The position numbers and the translations under genes are program-made. Positions 1-10,600 of a DNA stretch of 32,525 nucleotides are shown here, piece by piece. Origin of the DNA: Bacteroidales bacterium (GTDB lineage Bacteria > Bacteroidota > Bacteroidia > Bacteroidales > JAGONC01). The stretch covers positions 1 to 32,525 of the forward strand of contig JAGLWB010000419.1 in the NCBI GenBank assembly GCA_023133655.1, in the 5' to 3' direction. Positions within the stretch are counted from its first letter, which is position 1. The number at the start of each line of letters is the position of its first letter. Below the pieces are notes generated by a model that was given only the letters and a program-made list of their open reading frames with translations, ran no database searches and had not been told where the DNA came from.

Positions 1-2
1 GG

Positions 3-3000
3 CTACTGGCTATCGACCGAATACACCGGCAGCTGAATAAAAAAAGTAGTTCCAACGCCTTCTTCCGACTCGAACCATATTTTTCCTCCCGAATCGAGAA
101 TGATGCTTTTAACAATAGCGAGCCCCAGGCCCATTCCGCCTGTTTTGGTCGTAAAGTTGGGTGAAAAAATTTTATCTGCCTGGTCGCGCGAAATACCAAT
201 GCCATTATCAGTAACCTTGATCAGGTAATGATCAGCCGTTTGCTGTTCAATGGAGATTTCAATCATCTCATCTTCTGAATCCTTCTTTGCCTGGATAGAA
301 TTTTTAAAAAGATTATTGAACACTTGCAGCATTTGTTTTTTATCGGCATAAACATAATAAAGATGATCGTCCGGCTTAATGAACCGAAAATCAACATGAC
401 GCGATTCCTTAAAGAGATCGACTGACGCTGTGATGACTCGGTCAATTTCAATTTTTTCATACATTGATTGGGGCATCTTTGCAAAATCAGAAAATTCAGA
501 AGCTATCACAGAAAGATTATCAATTTGTTGGATGATTGCTTTAGAAAATTTCTTTAACCGCTGATCCCAGTCTGGTGCTTGCTCGTCCCAGGCTTTTTGT
601 AAATATTGTGTACTAAGTTTCATCGGGGTTAGCGGATTTTTTATTTCATGCGCAACCTGTTTTGCCATCTCCCGCCATGCGCTTTCTCTTTCTGATTGTG
701 CCAACAATTCGGCACTTTGTGCTAATTTGTCAATCATCCGGTTGTATTCAATCACCAGATTTCCTATTTCATCTTTCCTAACCCATTTAATTTTTTCATT
801 TGGGCGCCCAAGTTTTAATTTTCTAAGCTTATCTCTGATTAATTGCAAAGGAAAGGTAATGTAATTGGAAATAAGCAGCATCGTAAGTATTGAAATGGCG
901 ATAAGAATGATGTAAATATTTGTAAAGGCAATCATAAATGTCGAAATCTCCTGCCTGAGCTCTCCCTCTCTTGCAAAATAGGGTAAATTCAAATAGGCGA
1001 TCAGCTCATTACGGTTGTTCCGAAAAGGTACATAGGCTGAAAGGTAGTCATAAACGCCAATTTTCTCCTGGTGGATAAATAGTGTTTTGTTGTAATGGGC
1101 AAGTTGGTTAAAAGCAACTGCATTCATTTTTGTTGAAATCAGACCCTCCTTAAATATTTCAGGCCTGGAGGAGGCCAATAGATTCCCATTAATGTTGTAA
1201 ATATTGATGTCGGAGAAAAACACCAGGGAAAACTTAGTAAGCAAACTTTCAAGATAATCTTCCATATCGGGTGAAAGGCCAGGTGTGTCGGCAAGTTTAT
1301 GTTCTATTTCAATCAAAACAGAGTGGGCTTTTTCGCTCAGGGCATCCAGGTTTTTATCATTATTAATACCAATAATATAATAAAGCGATGAAATGCCGAT
1401 AACCAGAAACGATACCAACATAATTGAAACGATTGCTACCTGCATTCTTGTACGAAAATTCAATTCTTTTTTGACAAAAACGATCGAAAAATTAGAAACG
1501 GCCAAAAATATCAGGATATAGATGCCATAAAAAATTAACAAAAACGAAAAGGGAGCCAGGATCTCAATGAAGCTTTGCTTCTTTAAACTAATAATCACAT
1601 TTGTGGTTTCATCCGCTTTATAATTTAAGTGGTCATAGCCATTCCTATCAAAAAATAAAAAATCATCTTCCAGTCCACCATAAACAGATCCTTTGATGCT
1701 ATAAAAATACTTCCCTACACTTTTTACAAGTTCGCCTTTGCCGTAAATAGCATAGGAATAATTCGTGAGATCAATAAAACTGCTGGCTTTTTTGTCAACC
1801 AGTAGTTCGGGATATCCCAGTGCCTTTGGAACATACTTTGAATAGAGTTCAATATAAACATTCACAGGGTAATCGGGATCGTCTAAATGCTCTCCAAAAG
1901 TAAGTGCGGCAATATAATTAACGTCATCCGAGCCATCATCCAGGTAAAAAAGCCCCGGGCTGGCAGTCGGCTCACCAAGGCGGTTAATGACATCTTCAAA
2001 ATAATCATAACATGCGATGATATAATTCTCCGGCTGAATTTCAAGAACCCTTTGAGAATTGCATATTGTAAGTTGGAAATGATAGCTTGACCGGAATGGG
2101 TAAAGGTAATTATCAACGATATACTCTATGGTCCTTTCTTCCTGATCATCATATAACAGTGCGTTGCGAAGATTTTTGGCAAGTACTGTGTCGGCTAAAA
2201 GGTTTTTTTCAACATCATTAAACATATATTCAATGATTTTGTCTCTTTCTGTTGTTAGCCTGACTGCCATGAGTTTTCTTTCTTCCTGCTCTTTTATCCT
2301 TTCAAATTTATGAAGAGTATAAGTAGAAAACACGGCAAAAATAATCATGTTGAAAACGACATAATAGTAAGAAAATCGCTTGATTCTCCTTTTACGAACG
2401 TACCACAATGAAAAAAGATATATAAATATGAAAAAAACGTAGAACACTTCAATCCTGCCGGTTTTGAAACAGAAAACAGTGCAGGCCACCACAAGTGCAG
2501 TAATCAATATTATAGTATATGACCTTGTTGATGCACTCAGGTAATATATGAAGTCAACAAGTTTCTGGGAAAAAATATAAAAACCCAGCAATAAAGTAGC
2601 TACTGCTATAATCCCAAGGTAGCTTTCTGTTGTTAGCCCAAAAACATTAATTAACTTCAGGGAAATACTCGAATCGATAATTAGTCCTTTGAAGAGGCTG
2701 ATTAACAGACCATATCCCAGCAAAATTATCAAAAAGAGAACAAAAGAAACCGTGTATCTCTTTAAAGCAGAAAAGGTACTTATTCTTGGATTTGTAAGAA
2801 TAAGGGTTGAAAAAGCATAGGCAATAAATAGGAAAACGAAAGCATTAATGATCAGGTCACCCAATGAAGGTAGCATGGTTGACGACCCATAAAATTCAGG
2901 GCTAAATAGGGCCGATTGGTATAGTGCATGCGGAATATTGAAATGTGCGATCAAAAATCGTATGATCACAATATCAATGACAAAGGCAAAGAATAACACC

Positions 3001-3743
3001 CATCGTTTCTTAAAAAACGTTTTGAAGTATTTATAGAGCAACAGAGTGAAAGCAAAAAAAAGCAGCAGGCTGACGAGATAAAGGCAGAAAAGAATATTTT
3101 CCTGATAGGGGTGCAATGGTATATGCTCCTGGAAATCAAGAGAGAACAAGTATTGCTGGTCAATTGAAAAAATTTCATATTGGCTTCCTCCTTCAAAGAT
3201 TTCTGCACTTGGTGGAACAGGAAATGCCTTCTGAAATTCATTTACCAGGTAATCATTTTCATAGGCATAATCATTTTTTATAAGAATTAAACCAATGTAT
3301 GTTTTCTTTCCAACAGGCTTCATTATGATTTCAAACCACCCGTTCTTAAAATGATGAACTCTTTCAGAAAAAAAACGAGGCTCGAGTCTTTCCGGCGCCG
3401 GAACAACATTCTCAGACCAAAATTCCAGTGTTTCATTATCATAAATAAGAACAATAATCCCTTCTTTTTCATACAATCCCTCATACGCCGTTACATTGCC
3501 AAAATTATTGTTATCATCCCGTGCAATTTCCTTTTGAAGCAAATCTATCAGTAGTCCCTCTTTTTCATGAAGGGCCTTCTCAAGCTTTGAAGCAATTTGT
3601 TCGGGTTGATTATTTTTAACAAATACAAAATTGAGAATAATGGCAAGCATCAAAAAAACAAACGAGAGAGAAGCCGTAGCAATAATATTTTTTTTGTTTT
3701 GGTCTGACATGTTAAAAAACCGGTCTATATTACTGATAATCAA
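3..3743 (-). CDS. Large multi-TM sensor histidine kinase (NtrY-like: membrane domain, HAMP, HisKA, HATPase_c)
   Basis: ORF of 1246 aa; many N-terminal hydrophobic helices; H-box 'AWREMAKQVAHEIKNPLTPMKLS'; N-box 'NNLFKNSIQA'; G-boxes 'DNGIGIS' and 'GGMGLGLAIVKSII'. Confidence 0.92.
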   Translation of the reverse strand: MIISNIDRFFNMSDQNKKNIIATASLSFVFLMLAIILNFVFVKNNQPEQIASKLEKALHEKEGLLIDLLQKEIARDDNNNFGNVTAYEGLYEKEGIIVLIYDNETLEFWSENVVPAPERLEPRFFSERVHHFKNGWFEIIMKPVGKKTYIGLILIKNDYAYENDYLVNEFQKAFPVPPSAEIFEGGSQYEIFSIDQQYLFSLDFQEHIPLHPYQENILFCLYLVSLLLFFAFTLLLYKYFKTFFKKRWVLFFAFVIDIVIIRFLIAHFNIPHALYQSALFSPEFYGSSTMLPSLGDLIINAFVFLFIAYAFSTLILTNPRISTFSALKRYTVSFVLFLIILLGYGLLISLFKGLIIDSSISLKLINVFGLTTESYLGIIAVATLLLGFYIFSQKLVDFIYYLSASTRSYTIILITALVVACTVFCFKTGRIEVFYVFFIFIYLFSLWYVRKRRIKRFSYYYVVFNMIIFAVFSTYTLHKFERIKEQEERKLMAVRLTTERDKIIEYMFNDVEKNLLADTVLAKNLRNALLYDDQEERTIEYIVDNYLYPFRSSYHFQLTICNSQRVLEIQPENYIIACYDYFEDVINRLGEPTASPGLFYLDDGSDDVNYIAALTFGEHLDDPDYPVNVYIELYSKYVPKALGYPELLVDKKASSFIDLTNYSYAIYGKGELVKSVGKYFYSIKGSVYGGLEDDFLFFDRNGYDHLNYKADETTNVIISLKKQSFIEILAPFSFLLIFYGIYILIFLAVSNFSIVFVKKELNFRTRMQVAIVSIMLVSFLVIGISSLYYIIGINNDKNLDALSEKAHSVLIEIEHKLADTPGLSPDMEDYLESLLTKFSLVFFSDINIYNINGNLLASSRPEIFKEGLISTKMNAVAFNQLAHYNKTLFIHQEKIGVYDYLSAYVPFRNNRNELIAYLNLPYFAREGELRQEISTFMIAFTNIYIILIAISILTMLLISNYITFPLQLIRDKLRKLKLGRPNEKIKWVRKDEIGNLVIEYNRMIDKLAQSAELLAQSERESAWREMAKQVAHEIKNPLTPMKLSTQYLQKAWDEQAPDWDQRLKKFSKAIIQQIDNLSVIASEFSDFAKMPQSMYEKIEIDRVITASVDLFKESRHVDFRFIKPDDHLYYVYADKKQMLQVFNNLFKNSIQAKKDSEDEMIEISIEQQTADHYLIKVTDNGIGISRDQADKIFSPNFTTKTGGMGLGLAIVKSIILDSGGKIWFESEEGVGTTFFIQLPVYSVDSQ

Positions 3744-3853
3744 TTATTTAAGTGTCGAATCAAAAAGAAGCCTTTTAAGCCTCGCTTTACAATTATCCAC
3801 CCCTAAAACATTACTTGGGAGTGTTTGTCGCTTACAAAGCTTAAAAATAGCAA

Positions 3854-4738
3854 TTAATCCCTTTTTATAATAAAGATCAAGCTTGAATATTCATTTTGGT
3901 TTTTCTTTGCCCTCATATTGGAAAGAAGTCCATTCTTTGCAGCTGTAAAATAATTTATCTTACCCCTTTTATATTTTTCACTCAGCATACTCACATAAAA
4001 TGCATCTAGTTTCATCGGAAGTATTTTTGCAATTACCATGCCGTGATTTCGAAAAAGCATTGCTATTGAGTCTTTTGTAAAATGCGATAGGTGTCGCGGA
4101 ACGTCGTAAGCAGCCCAGTGCTCTCCATAAATTTTTGCATCCATGGAATTACAATTGGGAACTGCAACGATTAAAATGCCATCTTTTTTCAATATTCTTT
4201 TTACCTCTTTTACCCTGTCGATTAAATCCGGTACATGTTCGAGTACGTGCCACATAGTGATAACATCAAAGGCCCCGTCCGGAATCTTCTTCAATGCAAC
4301 CTCCTCACGAATATCCAAAGAGTATCTGTTGATCGCTGTTTTTCTAACAAGTTCATCCGGTTCTATGCCAACGGTTTTCCATCCTTTTTTCTGAAACAAT
4401 TTCAACAATTCACCCGAACCGCAACCAATATCCAAAATAGAACCCGTTGACTTAAAGGCTTGTACAATATTATACTTTCTGTCCTGGGTGAATTTTCTGG
4501 CCAACAGATAAATTTTATTAATAAATCCTTTCTTAGTGCCTGAGTGGGAAATATAACTTTCTGATTTATAATATTTTCCCAGTTCACCGGTAAATGGCCT
4601 GGGATTAATAAAACGGAATCCACATCCTGTGCATTCAACAATGGTAAATATTTGTTTACTGAGAAAATGATCTTTGCAATCAAGGTAATGGGTAAACTGG
4701 TCCTCTCCACAAATTATACAGCTCTCTATTTTTTCCAT
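3854..4738 (-). CDS. Class I SAM-dependent methyltransferase with N-terminal Cys-rich (zinc-ribbon-like) segment; start trimmed to the MEKIESC Met
   Basis: SAM motif 'SILDIGCGSGELLKLFQKKGWKTVGIEPD', 'FDVITMWHVLEHVPD'; N-terminal CIICG...CTGCGFRFINPRP. The supplied ORF starts at 4762, but its first residues (MFHVEQ) are translated parS DNA. Confidence 0.88.
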   Translation of the reverse strand: MEKIESCIICGEDQFTHYLDCKDHFLSKQIFTIVECTGCGFRFINPRPFTGELGKYYKSESYISHSGTKKGFINKIYLLARKFTQDRKYNIVQAFKSTGSILDIGCGSGELLKLFQKKGWKTVGIEPDELVRKTAINRYSLDIREEVALKKIPDGAFDVITMWHVLEHVPDLIDRVKEVKRILKKDGILIVAVPNCNSMDAKIYGEHWAAYDVPRHLSHFTKDSIAMLFRNHGMVIAKILPMKLDAFYVSMLSEKYKRGKINYFTAAKNGLLSNMRAKKNQNEYSSLIFIIKRD

Positions 4739-4745
4739 AATTTTT

Positions 4746-4761
4746 TGTTCCACGTGAAACA
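4746..4761 (+). promoter_or_regulatory. parS: parS site (ParB/Spo0J-type centromere), TGTTCCACGTGAAACA
   Basis: Exact 16-mer TGTTCCACGTGAAACA read from the sequence; identical to the widely conserved bacterial parS form. Confidence 0.85.
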
Positions 4762-4765
4762 ATAC

Positions 4766-6637
4766 TTACCTACCAAGGTATACCAATAATACAGAAATAT
4801 CGGCCGGTGATACTCCGCTTATCCTGGAAGCATGACCAATTGTATTGGGTTGTAACCTGTTAAGTTTCTCCCTGGCTTCATACGATAAGGCAGGTAATTT
4901 ATGGTAATCAAAATTCTCCGGGAGTTTAAGGTCTTCCATTTTGGATAACTTATTAGCAACTTCGCGTTCTTTACTAATGTATCTATCGTACTTCAATTGT
5001 ATCTCTGCTTCCTCAATCACCTCTTTATCGAATTCGTTACGTTTCCTTAAAAACTCATTAAATCCGGGAATCGCTTCAATCAAACCACCAATCTCAACCT
5101 GCGGGCGTAATAAAATATTAGAAATTTTTTGCTTCTCCTTTATTTTATCAGTTCCCCGATCAGTTAAGTACTTATTAATTTCTTCCGGGAGTGTACTTTT
5201 CTTTTTTATAAATTCGATTAGCCTATCAATGCGGTTCCTTTTATCCTCAACCCGCATCATTCTTTCTTTGCTGGCGAGTCCAATCTCGTATCCTTTTGGG
5301 GTTAACCGCAGATCTGCATTATCCTGCCTTAATAATATCCTGTATTCAGCGCGAGAAGTAAACATACGGTAGGGTTCGTCTACTCCTTTTGTAATCAAAT
5401 CATCAATTAAAACACCTATATATGCATCAGACCTGGACAAAATAAAATCAGACAAGCCATTCAATTTCCTGTTGGCGTTAATACCTGCCATTATTCCCTG
5501 GGCAGCAGCTTCTTCATATCCGGTAGTTCCGTTTATCTGCCCGGCAAAATATAAATGCTCAACCAAACGCGTTTCCATTGTATATTTAAGCTGTGTTGGG
5601 GGAAAATAGTCATATTCAATGGCATATCCGGGCCTGAATATCCTTGCATTTTCAAATCCCTCTATTAATACAAGGGCTTTGCATTGTATATCCTCAGGTA
5701 ATGATGAAGAAAATCCATTAAGATAAACCTCTACGGTGTCCCATCCTTCAGGCTCTACAAACAATTGATGCCGGTCTTTATGTGAAAACCTGTCAATTTT
5801 ATCCTCAATTGACGGACAATACCTGGGTCCCGTTCCTTTTATCCGGCCAATGAACATTGGTGATCTGTCAAAACCAGTTCTCAGGAGATCATGAACTTTT
5901 TTGTTTGTATAGGCAACCCAACAGCTTTTTTGATTTTCCAGTTTTGGAGTATCTATAAAAGAAAACTTCCCGGGAACCTGGTCACCTTTCTGTTCTTCCA
6001 GCCTGGAGTAATCAATGGATCGGCCATCAATTCTCACAGGTGTTCCGGTTTTTAGCCTGGCTGATTCAAACCCCATAGAATTGAGATTTTCGGTCAGTCC
6101 GACAGACGGTTTATCGCCAATTCTTCCTCCTCCAAAACTTTTTTCCCCAACATAAATAATTCCATTTAAGAAGGTGCCATTGGTAAGGATAACCGCTCCG
6201 GCAAATATTTCTAATCCCATTGAAGTCTCAACCCCAATCACCCTCCCATCCTTTGTCAAGATACGAATAACCATATCCTCCCGAAAATCGAGGTTTGGTA
6301 TTTTCTCAAGTTCCAGGCGCCATTCTTTTGAAAACAACCATCGATCGCTTTGTGCACGGGGGCTCCACATTGCAGGGCCTTTCGACTTGTTTAACATTCT
6401 GAACTGGATCATGGTTTTATCGGTAATGATTCCCGAATAACCACCCAGAGCATCAATTTCCCTAACTATTTGCCCCTTTGCCACTCCACCCATTGCCGGG
6501 TTACACGACATTTCAGCGATAGCTGTCAAGTTCATTGTAATGAGCAACACATTTGACCCGAGGTTCGCAGCAGCTGCCGCGGCTTCGGCACCAGCATGCC
6601 CGCCTCCAACAACAATTATATCGTATTTCCCTAACAT
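4766..6637 (-). CDS. mnmG: tRNA uridine-5-carboxymethylaminomethyl modification enzyme MnmG (GidA)
   Basis: 623 aa; FAD motif 'YDIIVVGGGHAGAEAAAAAANLGSNVLLIT'; 'SCNPAMGGVAKGQIVREIDALGG'; 'GQINGTTGYEEAAAQG'; 'RAEYRILLRQDNADLRLT'. Confidence 0.98.
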   Translation of the reverse strand: MLGKYDIIVVGGGHAGAEAAAAAANLGSNVLLITMNLTAIAEMSCNPAMGGVAKGQIVREIDALGGYSGIITDKTMIQFRMLNKSKGPAMWSPRAQSDRWLFSKEWRLELEKIPNLDFREDMVIRILTKDGRVIGVETSMGLEIFAGAVILTNGTFLNGIIYVGEKSFGGGRIGDKPSVGLTENLNSMGFESARLKTGTPVRIDGRSIDYSRLEEQKGDQVPGKFSFIDTPKLENQKSCWVAYTNKKVHDLLRTGFDRSPMFIGRIKGTGPRYCPSIEDKIDRFSHKDRHQLFVEPEGWDTVEVYLNGFSSSLPEDIQCKALVLIEGFENARIFRPGYAIEYDYFPPTQLKYTMETRLVEHLYFAGQINGTTGYEEAAAQGIMAGINANRKLNGLSDFILSRSDAYIGVLIDDLITKGVDEPYRMFTSRAEYRILLRQDNADLRLTPKGYEIGLASKERMMRVEDKRNRIDRLIEFIKKKSTLPEEINKYLTDRGTDKIKEKQKISNILLRPQVEIGGLIEAIPGFNEFLRKRNEFDKEVIEEAEIQLKYDRYISKEREVANKLSKMEDLKLPENFDYHKLPALSYEAREKLNRLQPNTIGHASRISGVSPADISVLLVYLGR

Positions 6638-6703
6638 TAATGATTAAAGGTGTATAAAGTATAAAAAAATGGAATTAAATCTCAGATTCAACCTTGATTT
6701 TAT

Positions 6704-6719
6704 TGTTTCACGTGGAACA
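6704..6719 (-). promoter_or_regulatory. parS: Second parS site, inverted relative to the first (TGTTTCACGTGGAACA on +)
   Basis: Exact reverse complement of TGTTCCACGTGAAACA; lies in the mnmG-ybeY intergenic gap. Confidence 0.85.
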
Positions 6720-6723
6720 ATCG

Positions 6724-7161
6724 TCAGGTCAACGGAGGGCGTAAAGATAGGCATTTATCTTCTGCCTCTCTCATTTCCCTCCGCTCAGCATCGGTACTAT
6801 CTTTGCCTCCCATAAGGTGTAAAATTCCATGAATTATAACCCTATGAAGTTCATCGCTGATACGAACCTTATATTCTTTAGCATTGGCCTTTATCCGGTC
6901 AAGGCTAATGTAAATATCACCAGAAATAATCGTTTGCTCCTCCGATTGATTAAATGTTAAGATGTCGGTGTAAGAATCGTGATTCAGGTAGGTGTTGTTT
7001 ATAGCAAGCAAATATTGATCCGGACAGAGAATTATGTTTATGTTGCCCGGGCTATTTCCCCATTTATAAATTATATGCCTAATCCATTCTCTAATTTTCC
7101 TTTTATCGTTAACACGATAAGATACTTCCTCATTGAAAAAAAGAATGTTATTAGTATCCAT
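6724..7161 (-). CDS. ybeY: Endoribonuclease YbeY (rRNA maturation)
   Basis: 145 aa; 'NHDSYTDILTFNQ', 'GDIYISLDRIKANA', 'HRVIIHGILHLMGGKD'; adjacent to mnmG. Confidence 0.93.
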   Translation of the reverse strand: MDTNNILFFNEEVSYRVNDKRKIREWIRHIIYKWGNSPGNINIILCPDQYLLAINNTYLNHDSYTDILTFNQSEEQTIISGDIYISLDRIKANAKEYKVRISDELHRVIIHGILHLMGGKDSTDAERREMREAEDKCLSLRPPLT

Positions 7162-7184
7162 GTATATACATATAACAATGGGTT

Positions 7185-7679
7185 CTATGCTTTCTTTTGC
7201 CTCTTCTTAGCCTCTTTACTGTATTCCTCCAGTTTTTTCTTTCTCTGACTTGCTAATTCCTTGCTTATTCCCTTAATGCCATATGTGATTTCTACTTCAT
7301 TGCCCTTTTCATTAAAAACAACCTTGTCGGCGAGTGATTTAATAATAAATATGCCCCGCCCTACATTATTTTCATCTGAATAAGATATATCAGTAGGGTC
7401 GATAACACTCTGAAAATCAAATCCTTGACCTTCATCTTTGATGGTGAAAGATAACTTACCGGGCTCTGCCTTAAATTTTATGCCTATCTCCTTAATGGGG
7501 TTGTTTTTGTTCCCATGAACAATAGCATTATCAACAGCCTCTAGAACAGCAATGGTAATATTTCCAAAATAATGATTGCTAATATTATATCTGTCACAAA
7601 TTTCTTCAATAAAACGTTCAACAAGGTAAACATTTTCTGGGCTGGACGGAATTTTTAATTGCATCTCCTCAAAAATCAT
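7185..7679 (-). CDS. RsbW-like ATP-binding anti-sigma regulatory factor (HATPase_c)
   Basis: 164 aa; 'AVLEAVDNAIVHGNKNNP', 'IKDEGQGFDFQSV', 'GRGIFIIKSLAD'. Confidence 0.88.
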   Translation of the reverse strand: MIFEEMQLKIPSSPENVYLVERFIEEICDRYNISNHYFGNITIAVLEAVDNAIVHGNKNNPIKEIGIKFKAEPGKLSFTIKDEGQGFDFQSVIDPTDISYSDENNVGRGIFIIKSLADKVVFNEKGNEVEITYGIKGISKELASQRKKKLEEYSKEAKKRQKKA

Positions 7680-7685
7680 ATCATT

Positions 7686-10600
7686 TTATTCTTCAAGGTG
7701 GAAAAGGTAATTATTTAATTTTTTCTTATAAAATGGCTTCAATGAAGGTGGAATTGTCTTTAATAACTCAACCTGTTGAGCGTTTATACTTTTATACTTA
7801 AAAAATTCCTCAGGGTTACTAATTTTTTGGTTTTTTGCTTCTCTTGATTCGCGCTTTTCTTCCTCCTTGCGTTTAAGCTCAGCTTTCTCCGATTGTAAAA
7901 GCCTTGTTAAAATATCTCGCTGCCTCATTAGGGTTTGGTTTGAAATCATTTTATTAACGAGGTCTCTTTCTGTTTTTTCCATATCATCAATCATCTTTCT
8001 GGCATTCCCATCAGCACCTACGCCTTCTTCCTTTAATTGATTTAAATATTTTTGGAACTGATTTCTGATCGCCTCTTGCTCTGCAGCCAAACGAGCAAAT
8101 TGTTCGCTTGTTACCTCCCCTCCGGGTAACCCTGTTTTACCCTTTTTCCCTTTACCGCTTTTCATTTGTTCAAGTTGCTTGTTGAGTTGTTCCTGAAGCT
8201 GTTTCATGGTACTTATTGATGAAGCACCCACGCCGGGGTTCGGACAAGAAGAACCACCGCTTGCCATTTGCGACATTTGTTGTTCCATTTGTTCTAACAC
8301 CTCAGATAGTAAAAGAGCAAGGTTGTTAACCGAGGTCATTACCAGTTGCTGGCTGGTTTTGGCCACAGAGATTCTTCGCTGATCTAACGCTTTTAAGGCT
8401 TTCTCAATATTTATATTTACCTCCCTTAACTCCCTGTTAATAACCGGCTTTACCATCACCTGCCTTTTTCCCAATGCAATCAATGAATCCTCTATCATCT
8501 CCATATCATCTTTGAGCTTTTTTTGATTCTGTATAATTTCGAGGTATTTAGGATCACTTCTTTTCACTACACCAACCCGTCCAATAAGGTCTTCCTGGTC
8601 AAAAGAAACCTGTAATAAATTCTCGAGAATTTCTCTTAGAGCATAAATGTCCTCGCCCAAGCCTTGTGCCTGCATAGCACTCATCATATCAAAAAGCTTA
8701 TTACCGAGTTGTCCCATTTTTTCAGAGGCACTCTTTTGTGATTTGGAAGATTTTCCCTTTTTACCCTCCCGGAGGTTTTCCATGCTGTTATCCAACTCCT
8801 CATCAATGCCGGTTTCTTCGCTTTCGGTATCAAAAAATTTATTGGGTTCTTCCAGGTCATTATTTTTCTCTTGCAGGTCGTCCAGGTCCTCTTTTATCTC
8901 ATCAAACTGCTTTTCAATCTCTTCCTGCTTTTCAATTAAACTATCAAGCTCATTTTTTTTTGAATTCTCTGTTTCATCTGATAATTCGTCCTGTTCTTCT
9001 GCCAGTTTTTCAATTTTTTCAATGGTTTCATTTAACTTCTTTTCCAGCTCCAGGCGCTTGAAAAGTTCCAGGCTTCTGTCAAGCTGCTCTTCTATATCCT
9101 CGCTTGTCCATTTCATCTTTTCAAGCATTTCATTCACTTTGTCCTTATCAATTTCTTCCAACATTTTTTGCAGTTCTTCAAATAACTCTTTCATTTCATC
9201 CGTCATGAGCTCTTCAAAAAGCTCCTCTAACCTCCGTTGTTTTTCAATAATCTCTTCATCTAACTTCTTGTACTGTTGCTCTTTTAGGGATCGCTCACTG
9301 TTTTGTTTCTGAATATTCTCAATTCTGTTTTGCAATTCTGCCTGTTTGTCGAGCAGATCCTGTATTTGTTGTTTTTCCTGCCAACTGATGTCGCTTTTTT
9401 CCATCAATCGTTTTGATAGATCGGTTAATTCTTTTTGTAAGGCTCTTATATCCTTCATAGCACTGCGAAGTTCGTCCTTAATATCTGCATTTGTCTGTTC
9501 AACTGCATCATCAATCTCTTCCAGGCTGGGGATTTTAAAAAACATTTTATGTGACTTGCTTGACTTGCTTCCATTAACCCCATCGTTATCCCATACCTCA
9601 AAATAATACTCAATTTCATCACCAGGCATGGCATCAATGGCCGACATATCAAAAAAATGAAAAAATTGTTGATGGTTTAAAGATTTTCTTATGTCAATCC
9701 GAATATTTTGGGTCTTGGCCGATTTTTTTTCGTTTTGACCTCCCTGATGCTTTTTATAGTTAAATGTTAGCGTTGTAAATCCATAATCATCTTTTATAAC
9801 ACCCCGGAAATAAATCCGGTTTTCAAAAACTGAATCATGATATTCTTCAACAACAATCGTTGGATATTGATCCGGTATAACCTTAATCAAATAAAATAAT
9901 GAGTCATTATTAAGTAAAAATTTGTTTCTTGTTTTTACCGAATAAGCGGTGCTTTGATAAAATGTATCAGAATAATTAAATGCATTTGATTTTTTTTTCT
10001 GCAAGTTAATCACTTGATCGTCTACGCTGAATATCAGGGACTCGGTGTCTCTGGTATAAAAACGCCATGATATAACAGAGCCTTCCGGCACAACAACATC
10101 GCCCATATTTTCCACAACCTCGTCTTCTTTTAATATATATGCGGGATAATCCAATTCTATTTCAAAATTAAGAATGATAGGCTTGGGGAAAACTATTATT
10201 TCATATTCCTTTGTATGAACCTTTCCAGCACTAAGAATAAATTTAGTGTTTCTTTGAATGTTTTTAAACCGGTAGTAGTGAGTTATTTTATTCTCTTTAG
10301 ATAGCCGAAAAGAATTTTCCCCTATAGTAATCATAATATGATCAGGGGTTTCGTCTCCTTCTACCTGAACATTCAATATAAAGTCTTCCTGCTGAATCGC
10401 CTTTAGGCTGTCGTTAATGATTATCAGCTCGAATGGTTTTTCTTTCTCAAAATAATCATAATGTTTAACAATCCTTTCTGTTGGGCCGGTTATTATCCCC
10501 GGTGCGGAAACCAGAATAAGAACAATAACAGCCAGGGGGGGCAAAATATATCTGATATATTTCTTATTTCCTGAAAGATTAATTGCGGATGTAAAAGGAA

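Noticed and set aside
3793-3801. TTATCCACC, a near-consensus DnaA box in the gap left of the methyltransferase
   Set aside because: Single site with no cluster; scattered TTTTCCACA matches also occur inside coding genes (e.g. 15525-15533), so isolated boxes are uninformative.
6724-7161. YbeY appears to lack the third His of the H-x3-H-x5-H zinc motif (HGILHLMGGKDST)
   Set aside because: From memory, Bacteroidetes YbeY proteins often carry 'HGxLHLxGxKD', so this looks lineage-typical; alignment would be needed to call it unusual.
8647-9312. Ser-rich 221-aa plus-strand ORF (and overlapping 107-aa ORF) antisense to the DUF4175 gene
   Set aside because: Mirror artefact of the Glu/Lys-rich coiled-coil coding sequence; no domain signature and no Bacteroidetes-type promoter seen.
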